Source: Clostridiales bacterium UBA1775 | GTDB lineage: Bacteria > Bacillota > Clostridia > Monoglobales > Firm-18 | Assembly (NCBI GenBank): GCA_002314595.1 | Contig: DCGP01000032.1 | Location: forward strand, 111,626-175,625 | Length of the DNA: 64,000 nucleotides | Direction: 5' to 3' | Shown: one piece after another, positions 26,211 to 35,698 of the stretch | How the letters are laid out: each line of letters starts with the position of its first letter | Numbering within the stretch: position 1 is the first letter of the stretch | Notes under the pieces: model-generated | Databases searched by the model: none | Seen by the model: only the letters and a program-made list of their open reading frames with translations | Told to the model about the DNA's origin: nothing | Made by a program: the position numbers and the translations under genes

Positions 26211-28757
26211 TTACATTATAGAATACAATATTTTAGATGCCTCAGCCTTTGTAACGTTTCTTAACGGCTTTATTGTTCCGTCCTCATATCCACCGATTGC
26301 ACCAAGCTCAACTAATTTTCCGATACCCTCTTTTGCCCAATCTGCAATTTCGCCTTTATCACCTGCATTTATTTGACCAACAGTAACATTGCTTGGCAAG
26401 GTTCTTGCAATTATTGTTGCAGTTTCTGCTCTTGTAATGTTGTTTGTAGGGTTGGCATATATTCCGTCGCTTGCAGATGCACCCTTTAAAATATCAAGAC
26501 TGTAAAGTGCTTTAAAGCTTCCTAATGCCCAATTTGGAATACTGTCAAGGTCGTTATATGGCAAGGAAACATCAGCATAATCATTAACGTTTAAGCCTAA
26601 ATAATTGGCAACCATAACGGCAAATTCCGAACGTGTCATTGACTTGTTAGGGTTAAATTTCAATCCTTGACTTACCCTTTCTCCGTTAATAACCTTGATG
26701 TCGTAAAGGTATGAAAGCAAATCCTTTGCCCAGTGGTCAGTTGTGTCAAGGAACGGATTGGTAGCAGATTTTTCATTTAATGTAATGGTTTTAAAAGTAA
26801 CCTTGCCGTATGAATTTGTAACATAGACAGTAACTTTTTTTGTGCCCTTCGGAAGGCTTGCAACTGCCTTGTTTTCAGAATAATCAAAATCAATTTTTTT
26901 GTTGTCGGCTTTTATAATAATGTTACTTTTATCAACTGTAAGTCCAAAATTAGAACTAATATTCACATTAGCAATATCATTGTCAACAGATAAATCAACC
27001 TTGGATTTTAACTCTTCCTCAGTTTCCTCACCGTTTGCATTTATTGTAACAGGTATTGTTACAGACTTGCTGCCTACCTTAACGTATATGTTACCACTAA
27101 CGGCAATTACATTGTTTGCAGTAAAGTTACCCATATTGTCAATTTTGCCAATTTGTTCATCACAGGACCATTGGAAACAATCATCAGTTGCAATTAGTTT
27201 GTTGTATCCTGCATAGGCTTCTGCAGTTAATCCGGGTGTAGCATTTCTTTTTATTCCCAATGATTTTATAACCTCGTTGCTTGCCTCACCTATAACTCTT
27301 ATTTCTGTTGGGTTTTCTACACAAGTAATGTATGTTGTTCCTGTAACAGAGCCGGATGTGGCAACTATTTTAACTGCTCCACTGTCCTTTGCAGTAAAGT
27401 TACCACTACTGTCAATCACACTTGCTTTACCACTTTCAACAGAATATGAAACATTACCAACATTTACAGGATAGTAATTTGTATCACTGCCCTTGCAACT
27501 GAATGTTGTAGTTGCACCTTTTAAAATGTACGATGTTAACGGATAAATTGTTAGCTTGTTAAGTACACCGGTAGCCTTTTCATTGTTCTTTAAAAAGATA
27601 AAGTTGGCAACAGTTCTTTGACTTCCCTCAGATGGCTTGTTTAACATTGTCATAATGCTGTTGCCGGGTAATTGAGCTGTAAATGTGGTAGAGCCACCAC
27701 CATCTAAATTGATAGCATCAACACAACCAAGCTCCTTTAATCTGCTTGCAAGTGTCTTTAACTGCGCACCATAGCTGTAACCACTTTGTCTTCCATCAAT
27801 GGTATAAAGAATAATAGAGCCATCATTTTTTATGCCAAGTGCAGTTCTTGGGTTAGCACCTGCCTCTAAATTAGAGCTTATGTTGCCATTTTCAAGTAAC
27901 ATTCCACCTGTTGCACCAATAGCGATTTTAGCTTTTTTAAATCTTTCATCACCCTCAATACCAAAGGAGATGGTGATTTTTTCACCTATTTGTAGGCTTT
28001 GAATAGGCTCTACAAATTCAGCAGGCGCATTTTTGTCAACAGAAAGGATGATTTTTCCCTCAGGAATAGCAACAGAACCTGCATATTCGTCAACAGATTC
28101 AACAGTTGCAGTAATCTTTTCACCTAATTTCATTTCACCGGCTATATCACCTAACAAAACATCAAATCCCTCTGTGTTGTTGTGAGTTTCGGTAGAAAAT
28201 CTGTCAGTAAACATATATATTGCGTAAGGCTGACGATATTTGTTAATGTTGTAAATGTTTGCGCTTGTTCCGTCCTCTTTTTCTAAAATAGAATATAGTG
28301 TAAATTGTCCCATAAACGCCTTGTTGTCGTTTGTTATTCCAACGGCATATTGTTTAGTGCCGTCCTTTGTAACAATTACACCGTCAGAAATAATGTTGCT
28401 CATAGGAATGCCGGTTTGAAATGAGAAAAAGTCAGCATTGATACCTGCAATTGGGTTTATGCCAATACTGCGTAATCTTGCAATTTCTGTATTTGCAGTA
28501 GATTTCCCAAACAATTTGTACCCACCTGTTAAAATAGGTTCAACCATAGAGGAAGGACTGTATGTAACATAATTTTCCGTCTGTTGTCCGACACCGCCTT
28601 GGTCGCTGTACCAAGTATTGTGTGTTAAATCAACGCCTTTGCCGATATCTGTGGTATATCCGTCAATTAAAGTTGTACCCAATACAGAAGCCTGCACTGT
28701 AATTGATACAGATAAAAATATTGAAAAAATAAAGATTAGTAACTTGCTTTTTGCCAT
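26211..28757 (-). CDS. Secreted phosphodiester glycosidase-like protein with SLH anchors
   Basis: An 848-residue exported protein. The signal peptide is at residues 1-23 (LLIFIFSIFLSVSITVQAS). Residues ~90-400 are an NAGPA-type phosphodiester glycosidase domain, whose typical block is visible as RTALGIKNDGSIILYTIDGRQ and the catalytic-type INLDGGGSTTF. Big_2-like beta-sandwich repeats follow (VSYSVESGKASVIDSSGNFTA). The C-terminus has three SLH repeats (DTTDHWAKDLLSYLYDIKVI, DSIPNWALGSFKALYSLDIL, EIADWAKEGIGKLVELGAI), which bind pyruvylated secondary wall polymers. NAGPA relatives remove GlcNAc or other sugars from phosphodiesters, so a wall teichoic acid-like or capsular polymer is a possible substrate. 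This is a single-gene transcript with its own promoter at 28822-28794. Confidence 0.87.
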   Translation of the reverse strand: MAKSKLLIFIFSIFLSVSITVQASVLGTTLIDGYTTDIGKGVDLTHNTWYSDQGGVGQQTENYVTYSPSSMVEPILTGGYKLFGKSTANTEIARLRSIGINPIAGINADFFSFQTGIPMSNIISDGVIVTKDGTKQYAVGITNDNKAFMGQFTLYSILEKEDGTSANIYNINKYRQPYAIYMFTDRFSTETHNNTEGFDVLLGDIAGEMKLGEKITATVESVDEYAGSVAIPEGKIILSVDKNAPAEFVEPIQSLQIGEKITISFGIEGDERFKKAKIAIGATGGMLLENGNISSNLEAGANPRTALGIKNDGSIILYTIDGRQSGYSYGAQLKTLASRLKELGCVDAINLDGGGSTTFTAQLPGNSIMTMLNKPSEGSQRTVANFIFLKNNEKATGVLNKLTIYPLTSYILKGATTTFSCKGSDTNYYPVNVGNVSYSVESGKASVIDSSGNFTAKDSGAVKIVATSGSVTGTTYITCVENPTEIRVIGEASNEVIKSLGIKRNATPGLTAEAYAGYNKLIATDDCFQWSCDEQIGKIDNMGNFTANNVIAVSGNIYVKVGSKSVTIPVTINANGEETEEELKSKVDLSVDNDIANVNISSNFGLTVDKSNIIIKADNKKIDFDYSENKAVASLPKGTKKVTVYVTNSYGKVTFKTITLNEKSATNPFLDTTDHWAKDLLSYLYDIKVINGERVSQGLKFNPNKSMTRSEFAVMVANYLGLNVNDYADVSLPYNDLDSIPNWALGSFKALYSLDILKGASASDGIYANPTNNITRAETATIIARTLPSNVTVGQINAGDKGEIADWAKEGIGKLVELGAIGGYEDGTIKPLRNVTKAEASKILYSIM

Positions 28758-28793
28758 TTTCTAAACCTCTTTTGTAATTGGATTTCTCAGTAA

Positions 28794-28822
28794 ATTATAT
28801 CATAAATTATATGTAAAGTAAA
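28794..28822 (-). promoter_or_regulatory. Promoter of the SLH phosphodiester glycosidase gene
   Basis: On the minus strand TTTACT (28822-28817) and TATAAT (28799-28794) are separated by 17 bases, about 35 bases before the ATG. Confidence 0.7.
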
Positions 28823-28848
28823 CACGAAAAATCTGTAAGTTTTAAAAA

Positions 28849-29625
28849 TCATCTTAAATCTCTGTATTTGTTAGGTGAAATATTAAAGTGATTTGTAAAG
28901 GAATGACTAAAAGAGTATACGTCGGAAAACCCACATTCAAATGCAATTTCCGTAATTGCTTTTGAAGTGTTTTCCAAAAGTATTTTACTTTTACCGAGTC
29001 TAAAATCAATTAAATATTCATAAGGCATTTTTTTATATAGGTCATAAAAAATCCTTCTAAAATGACGTTCACTTAATTTGCAAATTTTTGATAATTCGCT
29101 TATTTTTAGGTCCGGATTGTCAAAATTTTCTGTTAAATATTTTATTCCGTCATTTATTTGGTTGTGCTTTTTGTGTTCTTCTCTTGAAAGGTTTTGCTCT
29201 TCAAATAAAAGACCAATTATTTGCATAATAATACCATTGCAAATAGCCATATATCCGGGATGTTTTAGTTGGAATGTTTCAAGTGCTTTAATGAATAATT
29301 CCTCGTATCTTGATGTGTTTATTTTTCCACAGCTTGTCGGTAAAGGCAAGGGGACAGAATCAAGGTTAATGTTAAAATTAACTGCAATGTAAGACACTTT
29401 ATCGCAATTATAAGGCTTTGATATATCAATGCTACCCTTTTTGATATACCCTACATTATTAAATTTAACAACCTCTGAAATATCGTTTTTTATATATTCG
29501 ATATCACCTTTTGTAACAAAAAACAAACTTTCGTGATTTCTTGGCTCTTCAAAAACACAAGGACTGGTTAAAGAACCCCTAAAAATAATGGTATTATCAG
29601 CAATATTATAATTAAAAATACTCAT
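28849..29625 (-). CDS. AraC-family transcriptional regulator
   Basis: A 258-residue regulator. The N-terminal ~150 residues resemble a cupin-like sensor (PRNHESLFFVTKGDIEYIKND). The C-terminal ~100 residues hold two helix-turn-helix motifs: LKISELSKICKLSERHFRRIFYD and ITEIAFECGFSDVYSFSHSF, ending in the typical HFNISPNKYR. It is transcribed away from the SDR-SDR-glycyl radical enzyme operon, 135 bases apart, so it very likely controls that operon in response to its substrate. Direct TTTTAAAA repeats one helical turn apart in the gap could be its sites. Confidence 0.9.
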   Translation of the reverse strand: MSIFNYNIADNTIIFRGSLTSPCVFEEPRNHESLFFVTKGDIEYIKNDISEVVKFNNVGYIKKGSIDISKPYNCDKVSYIAVNFNINLDSVPLPLPTSCGKINTSRYEELFIKALETFQLKHPGYMAICNGIIMQIIGLLFEEQNLSREEHKKHNQINDGIKYLTENFDNPDLKISELSKICKLSERHFRRIFYDLYKKMPYEYLIDFRLGKSKILLENTSKAITEIAFECGFSDVYSFSHSFTNHFNISPNKYRDLR

Positions 29626-29700
29626 AATAAATCACCCAAAACCATTATAAACCCTAAAATGATTTTAGTCAATACGTGTCCGTTTAAAACAAAAAAATAC

Positions 29701-29740
29701 TTTTAAAAACATTTTAAAAGCAAAAACGATTTGCTATACT
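29701..29740 (+). promoter_or_regulatory. Probable promoter and activator site of the SDR/GRE operon
   Basis: TATACT at 29735-29740 looks like a -10 box, but there is no recognisable -35, which fits activator dependence. TTTTAAAA occurs at 29701-29708 and again at 29712-29719, eleven bases apart, right where an AraC-type activator would sit. Confidence 0.4.
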
Positions 29741-29760
29741 GTAAAAAAGGAGTGATAAAT

Positions 29761-30510
29761 ATGATTAGTGGAAAATATGCAATAATAACAGGTGCGAGCA
29801 GTAGGTATGGTATGGGCTTTGAAATTGCCAAAATGCTTATTGAAAACGGCTGTAAAGTTTTAATAACGGGCAGAAACGAAAAGAAGCTTGTGGAAACGGC
29901 GAAAATACTTGGTGAAAATGCAATTCCGTTTGTATGGGATTTGGAGGACAGTCAAAACATTTCTGCAAACTTTAAAAAAGCTGTGGAATTATTAGGAGGA
30001 CTTGACATATTTGTTAATAACGCAGGTGTTGTTACCAAAACAAGCGAATGGTGGTGGAAAACTCTTTTAGAAACTCCTGTTGAAGAGTTTACAAAGACTA
30101 TAAAGGTTGATTTAACAGCAGTGTTTTTAACAATGAAAGAATCAGTCAACTATATGATTGAAAATAAAATAGAAGGACATATATTAAATATTTCATCAGT
30201 TGCAGGTGCTTTTGAGCCTGCCTTTGGTGCTTATGGTGCATCGAAATCTGCTGTTGTAAATCTAACAAAAGGGTGGGGCAAAATGTTTGCTCGTAATCAT
30301 ATAACCATAAATTGTATAGCACCCGGCCCAACAGCAACAGAAATGGATGGCTGGAAGGAAGGGGAATCCTTAGAAAATCCATTAGTTCCTTACGGACGTT
30401 CAGCTTCACCAAAAGAAATTGCAGATTTAGCAAGGTATCTTTTAAGTGATGAAGCAAAAATGGTCTGTGGAGAAACAGTAGTACTTGATGGCTCATATTC
30501 AATAAGGTAA
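29761..30510 (+). CDS. Short-chain dehydrogenase/reductase (first of two)
   Basis: NAD(P)-dependent oxidoreductase of about 249 residues with a Rossmann fold. The nucleotide site is TGASSRYGMGFEIA, the NNAG motif is present (NNAGVV), and the catalytic Ser and YxxxK are in NISSVAGAF and AYGASKSAV. The end CGETVVLDGSYS is typical of classical SDRs acting on sugar-acid or polyol substrates (gluconate 5-dehydrogenase/KduD type). ATG 29761 follows AAAGGAGTG. The next gene is a close paralogue, and the third is a glycyl radical enzyme. The substrate is unknown. Confidence 0.88.
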   Translation: MISGKYAIITGASSRYGMGFEIAKMLIENGCKVLITGRNEKKLVETAKILGENAIPFVWDLEDSQNISANFKKAVELLGGLDIFVNNAGVVTKTSEWWWKTLLETPVEEFTKTIKVDLTAVFLTMKESVNYMIENKIEGHILNISSVAGAFEPAFGAYGASKSAVVNLTKGWGKMFARNHITINCIAPGPTATEMDGWKEGESLENPLVPYGRSASPKEIADLARYLLSDEAKMVCGETVVLDGSYSIR

Positions 30511-30523
30511 AGGAGTGAGAAAT

Positions 30524-31270
30524 TTGTTTAGTGGAAAATATGCAATAGTAACCGGGGCAAGCAGAGGCATAGGCTTTGCCATTGCCAAAATGCTTGTAGA
30601 AAATGGTTGCAAGGTTTTAATAACAGGCAGAAACGAAAAAACTCTTAAAGAGTCTGCCGAAAAATTAGGCAACAATGTTATTCCGTTTGTTTGGGACGCA
30701 GAGGATTTAACCAACATACCGGCTAAGTTTAAGGAAGCAGTTTCGCTGCTTGGCAAGGTTGATATATTTGTTAATAACGCAGGTGTCTTTGCACAGAGGA
30801 ACGAATGGAGTGGTGGAAGCTTGCTTAAAACCACAGTAGAAGAGTGGGAAAAGGTAATCAATGTAAATTTAACAGGTGTGTTTACTTCAATGCAACAAGC
30901 AGTTAAATATATGGTTGAAAACAATATTCAGGGTAATGTTTTGAATATTTCGTCAGTAGCAGCCTTTGAACCTGCAAACGGGGCGTATGGCGCATCAAAA
31001 ACAGCAATAATGAACCTAACAAAAGGTTGGGGTATGAATTTTGCACCTCATCATATTACAATCAATGGTATAGCACCCGGGCCAATAGCAACAATGATGA
31101 ACAATTGGAAAGAAGGAGACCCAATGGAAAACAGCAGAATTCCATACGGTAGATTTGGAACAATTGAAGAAATAGCAAAATGCGCAAAGTATTTACTAAG
31201 CGAGGATGCCAAGATGATTTGTGGTGAAACCTTAGTATTTGACGGAGCGTATTCAATAAGGTTTAACTGA
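30524..31270 (+). CDS. Short-chain dehydrogenase/reductase (second of two)
   Basis: Tandem paralogue of the previous gene, about 248 residues, with the canonical glycine motif TGASRGIGFAIA, NNAGVF, the catalytic NISSVAAFEP and AYGASKTAI, and the same GETLVFDGAYSIR end. I chose the TTG at 30524 (MFSGKYAIVTG) behind AAAGGAG, aligning with MISGKYAIITG of the first copy; the upstream GTG at 30515 overlaps the ribosome binding site. Long shared blocks (VENGCKVLITGRNEK type) show an origin by gene duplication. The two may act in succession on one substrate or form a heteromer. Confidence 0.88.
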   Translation: MFSGKYAIVTGASRGIGFAIAKMLVENGCKVLITGRNEKTLKESAEKLGNNVIPFVWDAEDLTNIPAKFKEAVSLLGKVDIFVNNAGVFAQRNEWSGGSLLKTTVEEWEKVINVNLTGVFTSMQQAVKYMVENNIQGNVLNISSVAAFEPANGAYGASKTAIMNLTKGWGMNFAPHHITINGIAPGPIATMMNNWKEGDPMENSRIPYGRFGTIEEIAKCAKYLLSEDAKMICGETLVFDGAYSIRFN

Positions 31271-31274
31271 TATT

Positions 31275-33398
31275 ATGAACGATAGAATTAAAAAATTATT
31301 AGATTTGGTAGTAGACGGTAAAATGAGGCCCGTTGCCGTAGAACCAAAGTATGACTGGCAAGACGAGGTGTTGCCCGACGCAGAAAGAAATACTAAACGA
31401 GTTTGCGAATATATTATGGCACAAAATCCTGTAATTAAGGACGAAAGTATGTTGACAGGCTATATGATTTTTGAAGGTGAAGTTTTAGGCGATATTTTCA
31501 CAAGAAATGGTCATGAAAATTTCAAAAAATTAAAAACAAAAACTTATAATCAACCAACAGATAACCTTGTAACATTTGAATGGCAACATGCAACAGGACA
31601 GTTTGAAAAGGTAATAAAAATTGGATATAAGGGTCTTTTAAATGAAATTGAAGACTCAATGAAAGTTCACCAAAATGAGCCTGAAAAGTTAATGTTTTTA
31701 AAGTGTGAAAAGGAATTTTTAAAAACAGCAATAGATTGGGCGCATAAATGTTCAGGCATAGCAAGGAAAAAGGCAGAAGAAGTTACTGTTAAGGAATACA
31801 AGGACAATTTGTTAAAGCTGTCCCAAGGGCTTATGAAAGTACCTGAAAATCCGGCAGATACATTTTATGAAGCAATTTTGTCATTGTATGTAACCTATTC
31901 ATTTATTCCTGACAGCATAGGCTTAATAGACAGATATTTGTATCCGTATTATCTAAATGACAAGAAAAACGGCATACTGACAGACCACCAGGCAAAAGAA
32001 TATTTGCAAGAACTATATATGGTACTGCAAAGCAGAATATCAAGAGAATCAGATAGGTTTTTTAGAGGTGGAGAGGCACATTTTTGCATAGGTGGATATA
32101 ACGAAAAGGGAGAGGATGTGTTTAATGAATTCTCCAAGCTTGTGTTAGATGCCCTAATGGATATGCCAATGTGGATACCTCAAATTTCATTTAGATGGAC
32201 AAAAAAGACCAAGCCGGAAACATTTAGGTATGTGTTAGATTGTGAACGCAAGGACAAAAACAAGCGACTTGCCTTTGTAAATGACGAACCACGCATAAAG
32301 GGGCTAATGAAGTATTTGGAATACCCTTACCAAGAAGTTGTAAACTATTCTATGATAGGCTGTAACGAAATTTCATTCCCCGGTGGTATTGTTTTAGGCT
32401 GGGATATGACAAATATAGCACGTTCTGTTGCTAACACATTCCATAACCGTAAGGACGATATTGTTAAAGCAAAAACATTTGACGATTTCTTTAAAATCTA
32501 TAAAGAAGAATTGTTTAATGATTTAAATCAAGCAGAGAAAATAAAAGAAAAAATGCACATTATTCGCTCCAAGGATTGTAACATAGTAAGTAGTCCGTTT
32601 GTTTCAGGTTGCATCAAAAACGGCAAAAGCGTAACCCAAGGAGGATGCGATAACTTCATACCCTGTATGTCCTTAATAGGTATAACCACAGTTATAGACA
32701 GCCTTGCAATTGCAAAGCAATTTGTGTATAACGAAAAAATCGTTACAATGGAACAGCTTGTTAAAGCACTTTCGGACAATTGGCAAGGACACGAAGATTT
32801 GCGTAATATGATTATGAAAAACGGAAATTTCTTTGGCAATGATGACGAAATTTCAAATGAGGTTTCTGCAATGTTTACCAATGCCCTTGACCAATGGAAT
32901 GATGGTAATAATTACTTACATAAAAAGTATGTTGTTGGTAATTTGATAGGATATAACGAACACAATAAATTTTTCGGAGATAATCTCCTTGCAACGCCGG
33001 ACGGCAGATACGCAGGCGAAATGATTTCTTTCGGTATAGGTCAAAATAACGGCAAGGACAGAGATGGCATTACATCTTTACTTAATTCAATTACAAAACT
33101 TGACCCTTGCCACTTGCATACAGGTTCAAGCGTAACCAATATCTTACTTGATAAAACCTTGATTTATGATGATGAAAAGTTTGAAAAGACAGCAAGTATA
33201 TTAGAAACATACTTTAAAAATGGAGGAACACATTTCCAACTAACCTATGTAGATGTTGAGGATATGATTTCAGCACAAAAATTCCCTGAAAAGTATAAGA
33301 ATTTAAGAGTTCGTGTTTCAGGCTTCTCGGATTATTTTGTGTTGCTAAATACAAACCTTCAAAACGAAATTATAACAAGGACAAAACAATATCAATGA
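31275..33398 (+). CDS. Glycyl radical enzyme (PFL family) of unassigned class
   Basis: A 707-residue oxygen-sensitive radical enzyme. The glycyl radical motif is RVSGFSDYF with Gly683, near the C-terminus as expected. The thiyl-radical cysteine is Cys363 in IGCNEISFPG. The C-x-E arrangement (Cys363, Glu365) is that of glycerol, propanediol and choline-type eliminases; pyruvate formate-lyase has two adjacent cysteines instead. Other landmarks are RGGEAHFCIGGYNEKGED and DGRYAGEMISFGIGQNNGKDRDG. It is shorter than most members (about 780-850 residues). No radical-SAM activating enzyme lies beside it, so activation must come from elsewhere. It begins four bases after the SDR stop and is controlled with the SDRs, probably by the AraC protein. 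The reaction cannot be named. Confidence 0.88.
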   Translation: MNDRIKKLLDLVVDGKMRPVAVEPKYDWQDEVLPDAERNTKRVCEYIMAQNPVIKDESMLTGYMIFEGEVLGDIFTRNGHENFKKLKTKTYNQPTDNLVTFEWQHATGQFEKVIKIGYKGLLNEIEDSMKVHQNEPEKLMFLKCEKEFLKTAIDWAHKCSGIARKKAEEVTVKEYKDNLLKLSQGLMKVPENPADTFYEAILSLYVTYSFIPDSIGLIDRYLYPYYLNDKKNGILTDHQAKEYLQELYMVLQSRISRESDRFFRGGEAHFCIGGYNEKGEDVFNEFSKLVLDALMDMPMWIPQISFRWTKKTKPETFRYVLDCERKDKNKRLAFVNDEPRIKGLMKYLEYPYQEVVNYSMIGCNEISFPGGIVLGWDMTNIARSVANTFHNRKDDIVKAKTFDDFFKIYKEELFNDLNQAEKIKEKMHIIRSKDCNIVSSPFVSGCIKNGKSVTQGGCDNFIPCMSLIGITTVIDSLAIAKQFVYNEKIVTMEQLVKALSDNWQGHEDLRNMIMKNGNFFGNDDEISNEVSAMFTNALDQWNDGNNYLHKKYVVGNLIGYNEHNKFFGDNLLATPDGRYAGEMISFGIGQNNGKDRDGITSLLNSITKLDPCHLHTGSSVTNILLDKTLIYDDEKFEKTASILETYFKNGGTHFQLTYVDVEDMISAQKFPEKYKNLRVRVSGFSDYFVLLNTNLQNEIITRTKQYQ

Positions 33399-33400
33399 TT

Positions 33401-33438
33401 AAAAATGACTGTTGCAAAAGCAACAGCCATTTTTTTAT
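33401..33438. terminator. Bidirectional terminator after the glycyl radical enzyme gene
   Basis: AAAAATGaCTGTTGC (33401-33415) pairs with GCAACAGcCATTTTT around a short A-rich loop, with one mismatch and long A and T runs. It separates the operon from the convergent symporter gene. Confidence 0.85.
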
Positions 33439-33439
33439 A

Positions 33440-34816
33440 TTATATAATTGAAATAATCAATACCACAAGTATAATTAAAGGCAAAATATACGAGCAGTAA
33501 AATCTTAACCACTTTGGAACTGACAATCCTTCACCTGTATTAACTTCATTTAGGTAATTATTCCAACCCCAACCATAACGAGATGTGCAGAATAACACAT
33601 AAACAAAACTACCAAAAGGCAATAATAAGTTGGATACAATAAAGTCCTCAAGGTCCATAATTGACTTGCCGAAAATAGTAAAATTCGACCAAATGCTATT
33701 ACCGAAGATAGTTGGTAATACTAAAACGCACAATAACACAGCGTTGATTATTGAAATGGTACGTCTTTTCATATTTGTAAGCTCAAGCCAAGATGAAATA
33801 ATAGTTTCAAATACAGCAATTACAGTTGAAAATGCTGCAAAAATCATAAATAAAAAGAATAATGTTCCAATTATTCTGCCGCCGGGCATAGAGTTAAATA
33901 TTGATGAAAGGGTTGTAAATAAGAAGCTTGCACCAACACTTGTTGCATCAGCCGTCTGTCCACCATTGAATGTGAAGCAAGCAGGGAAAATAATCAAGCC
34001 TGCCATAATTGCAACAAATGTATCTAATGAAACAATAGTAATTGCTTCACCCAAAAGCCTCTTTTTCTTATCAATGTAACTACCAAATATGGCAATAGCA
34101 CCAATACCAACACTTAATGTGAAGAATGATTGCCCCATAGCAGCAGTCATAACATTTAGAAAACCATATTTTCTAATACCATCTAATGATGGAACTAAAT
34201 AGAATTTAATACCATCTAATGCCTTAGGAAGTGTGCAAGCATAAATTGCAAGACCTATCAACAATGTTAGTAATGCAAGCATCATACCCTTTGTAATACG
34301 CTCAACACCATTTTTAAGACCTAATGAGCAAATTAAAAAGCATATAGCAATTGTAGAATAAGTTGCAATAATATTGCTGACAGGGTTAGAAACCATAGAT
34401 AGAAATTCGTTTCCTAAACTTTCAACACCTTGTAAATTTAGCATAGAGCCGTTAAGGTATTTAATAAAATACATAAGCATCCAGCCTGAAATAACCGTGT
34501 AGAACATCATTAAGATGAAGTTACCACCAATGCCGATAAATTTTGTTAAATGCCATTTGCTGTTTGGCTTTTCCAAAACATCAAATGAAGTTGCAATACT
34601 TCTTTGACTTGCTCTACCAACAGCAAGCTCCATTGTCATAACAGGCAAGCCCAAAAGTAGTAGAAAAGCAATGTAAATAAATACAAATGTAGCGCCACCA
34701 AATGCGCCTGTGGTAATAGGAAAACGATAAACATTTCCTAACCCAATTGCACAACCTGCGGAGATAAGGATAAAGCCTAATCTTGAAGAAAAATGCTCTC
34801 TTTTTGTGTTTGACAT
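33440..34816 (-). CDS. Neurotransmitter:sodium symporter (NSS) family transporter
   Basis: A 458-residue membrane protein of the LeuT/SNF family that imports amino acids or related amines with sodium. TM1 carries the unwound substrate/sodium motif SAGCAIGLGNVYRFPITTGAFGG, followed by LLLGLPVMTMELAVGRASQRS. About 11-12 hydrophobic segments can be counted, including SFFTLSVGIGAIAIFGSY (TM6 region). The start ATG is preceded by an AGAGG-type site. Its promoter (34886-34857) overlaps the znuB stop, so it may also be read from the zinc operon. It converges on the glycyl radical operon. The substrate is unknown. Confidence 0.9.
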   Translation of the reverse strand: MSNTKREHFSSRLGFILISAGCAIGLGNVYRFPITTGAFGGATFVFIYIAFLLLLGLPVMTMELAVGRASQRSIATSFDVLEKPNSKWHLTKFIGIGGNFILMMFYTVISGWMLMYFIKYLNGSMLNLQGVESLGNEFLSMVSNPVSNIIATYSTIAICFLICSLGLKNGVERITKGMMLALLTLLIGLAIYACTLPKALDGIKFYLVPSLDGIRKYGFLNVMTAAMGQSFFTLSVGIGAIAIFGSYIDKKKRLLGEAITIVSLDTFVAIMAGLIIFPACFTFNGGQTADATSVGASFLFTTLSSIFNSMPGGRIIGTLFFLFMIFAAFSTVIAVFETIISSWLELTNMKRRTISIINAVLLCVLVLPTIFGNSIWSNFTIFGKSIMDLEDFIVSNLLLPFGSFVYVLFCTSRYGWGWNNYLNEVNTGEGLSVPKWLRFYCSYILPLIILVVLIISII

Positions 34817-34856
34817 ATTATACCTCTTTTCTCTTCCCCATTTAATAAACCAATAA

Positions 34857-34886
34857 ATTATATCATATTTTTTATTGCTATGTCAA
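34857..34886 (-). promoter_or_regulatory. Promoter of the NSS symporter, overlapping the znuB stop
   Basis: On the minus strand TTGACA (34886-34881) and TATAAT (34862-34857) are both consensus, with an 18-base spacer. The -35 box contains the znuB stop codon TGA. Confidence 0.75.
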
Positions 34887-35698
34887 GATTTTACCTTGCC
34901 TATAACAAAAAATATTAAAAATGTAATCATATTAACAATTACAATGCTTGCGCCCGCAGGAGTATTTAGTAAAAGCGAAGCAATCATACCTATTGAAAAG
35001 CAAACAACGGAAATAATTGCAGAGGAAATAACAACCCTTTTAAATGTGTTAAAAACTCTCATGGCAGTAAGTGATGGGAAAATAATTAGCGATGATATCA
35101 GCATAGCACCCATCATTTTCATACCTATTACAATTATTATTGCAGAAAGCACAGCAATCAACATATTGTATATTTCTGTCTTAATTCCTGTTGCTCTTGA
35201 AAATTTTTCATCAAATGTAACTGCAAATATTTTTGAATAGAAAAATATATATAGCATTAAAACTATTACAGATATTATTAAAACCATTAAAATATCAGTT
35301 TCGGACATAGCAAGAATACTACCAAACATATAGTTGTATACATCTGTGTTAGCACCTGATGAAAATGATATTATAGTTACACCTAATGCAAGAGCAGAGG
35401 TAGAAATAATGGCAATGGCTGCATCTCCTTTAATTTTGCTTGTATCTCTAATTCTAAGCAGCAAAAATGCTGCAATAACAACTACCGGTATAGCAATGTA
35501 AATAGGCGTCATACCAACAGCAGTAGCAATAGCCAAAGCACCAAAGCCAACGTGAGAAAGTCCGTCTCCAATCATAGAATATCGCTTTAATACAAGGCTT
35601 ACACCTAATAGGGCAGAACATAGGGAAACCAATATACCGCCTATAAACGCCCTTTGAATAAAGTCAAGGGCAAAAAAATCCATAAATAATTGACTCAT
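34883..35698 (-). CDS. znuB: Zinc ABC transporter permease ZnuB
   Basis: Membrane permease of the metal-uptake ABC-3 family, 271 residues, with about eight hydrophobic helices. The family block AFIGGILVSLCSALLGVSLVLKRYSMIGDGLSHVGFGALAIA near the N-terminus is characteristic, and GAMLISSLIIFPSLTAMRVF is the region that contacts the ATPase. It overlaps znuC by four bases. Metal specificity (zinc rather than manganese) is inferred from the linked Zur-like gene and the substrate-binding protein. Confidence 0.92.
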   Translation of the reverse strand: MSQLFMDFFALDFIQRAFIGGILVSLCSALLGVSLVLKRYSMIGDGLSHVGFGALAIATAVGMTPIYIAIPVVVIAAFLLLRIRDTSKIKGDAAIAIISTSALALGVTIISFSSGANTDVYNYMFGSILAMSETDILMVLIISVIVLMLYIFFYSKIFAVTFDEKFSRATGIKTEIYNMLIAVLSAIIIVIGMKMMGAMLISSLIIFPSLTAMRVFNTFKRVVISSAIISVVCFSIGMIASLLLNTPAGASIVIVNMITFLIFFVIGKVKS

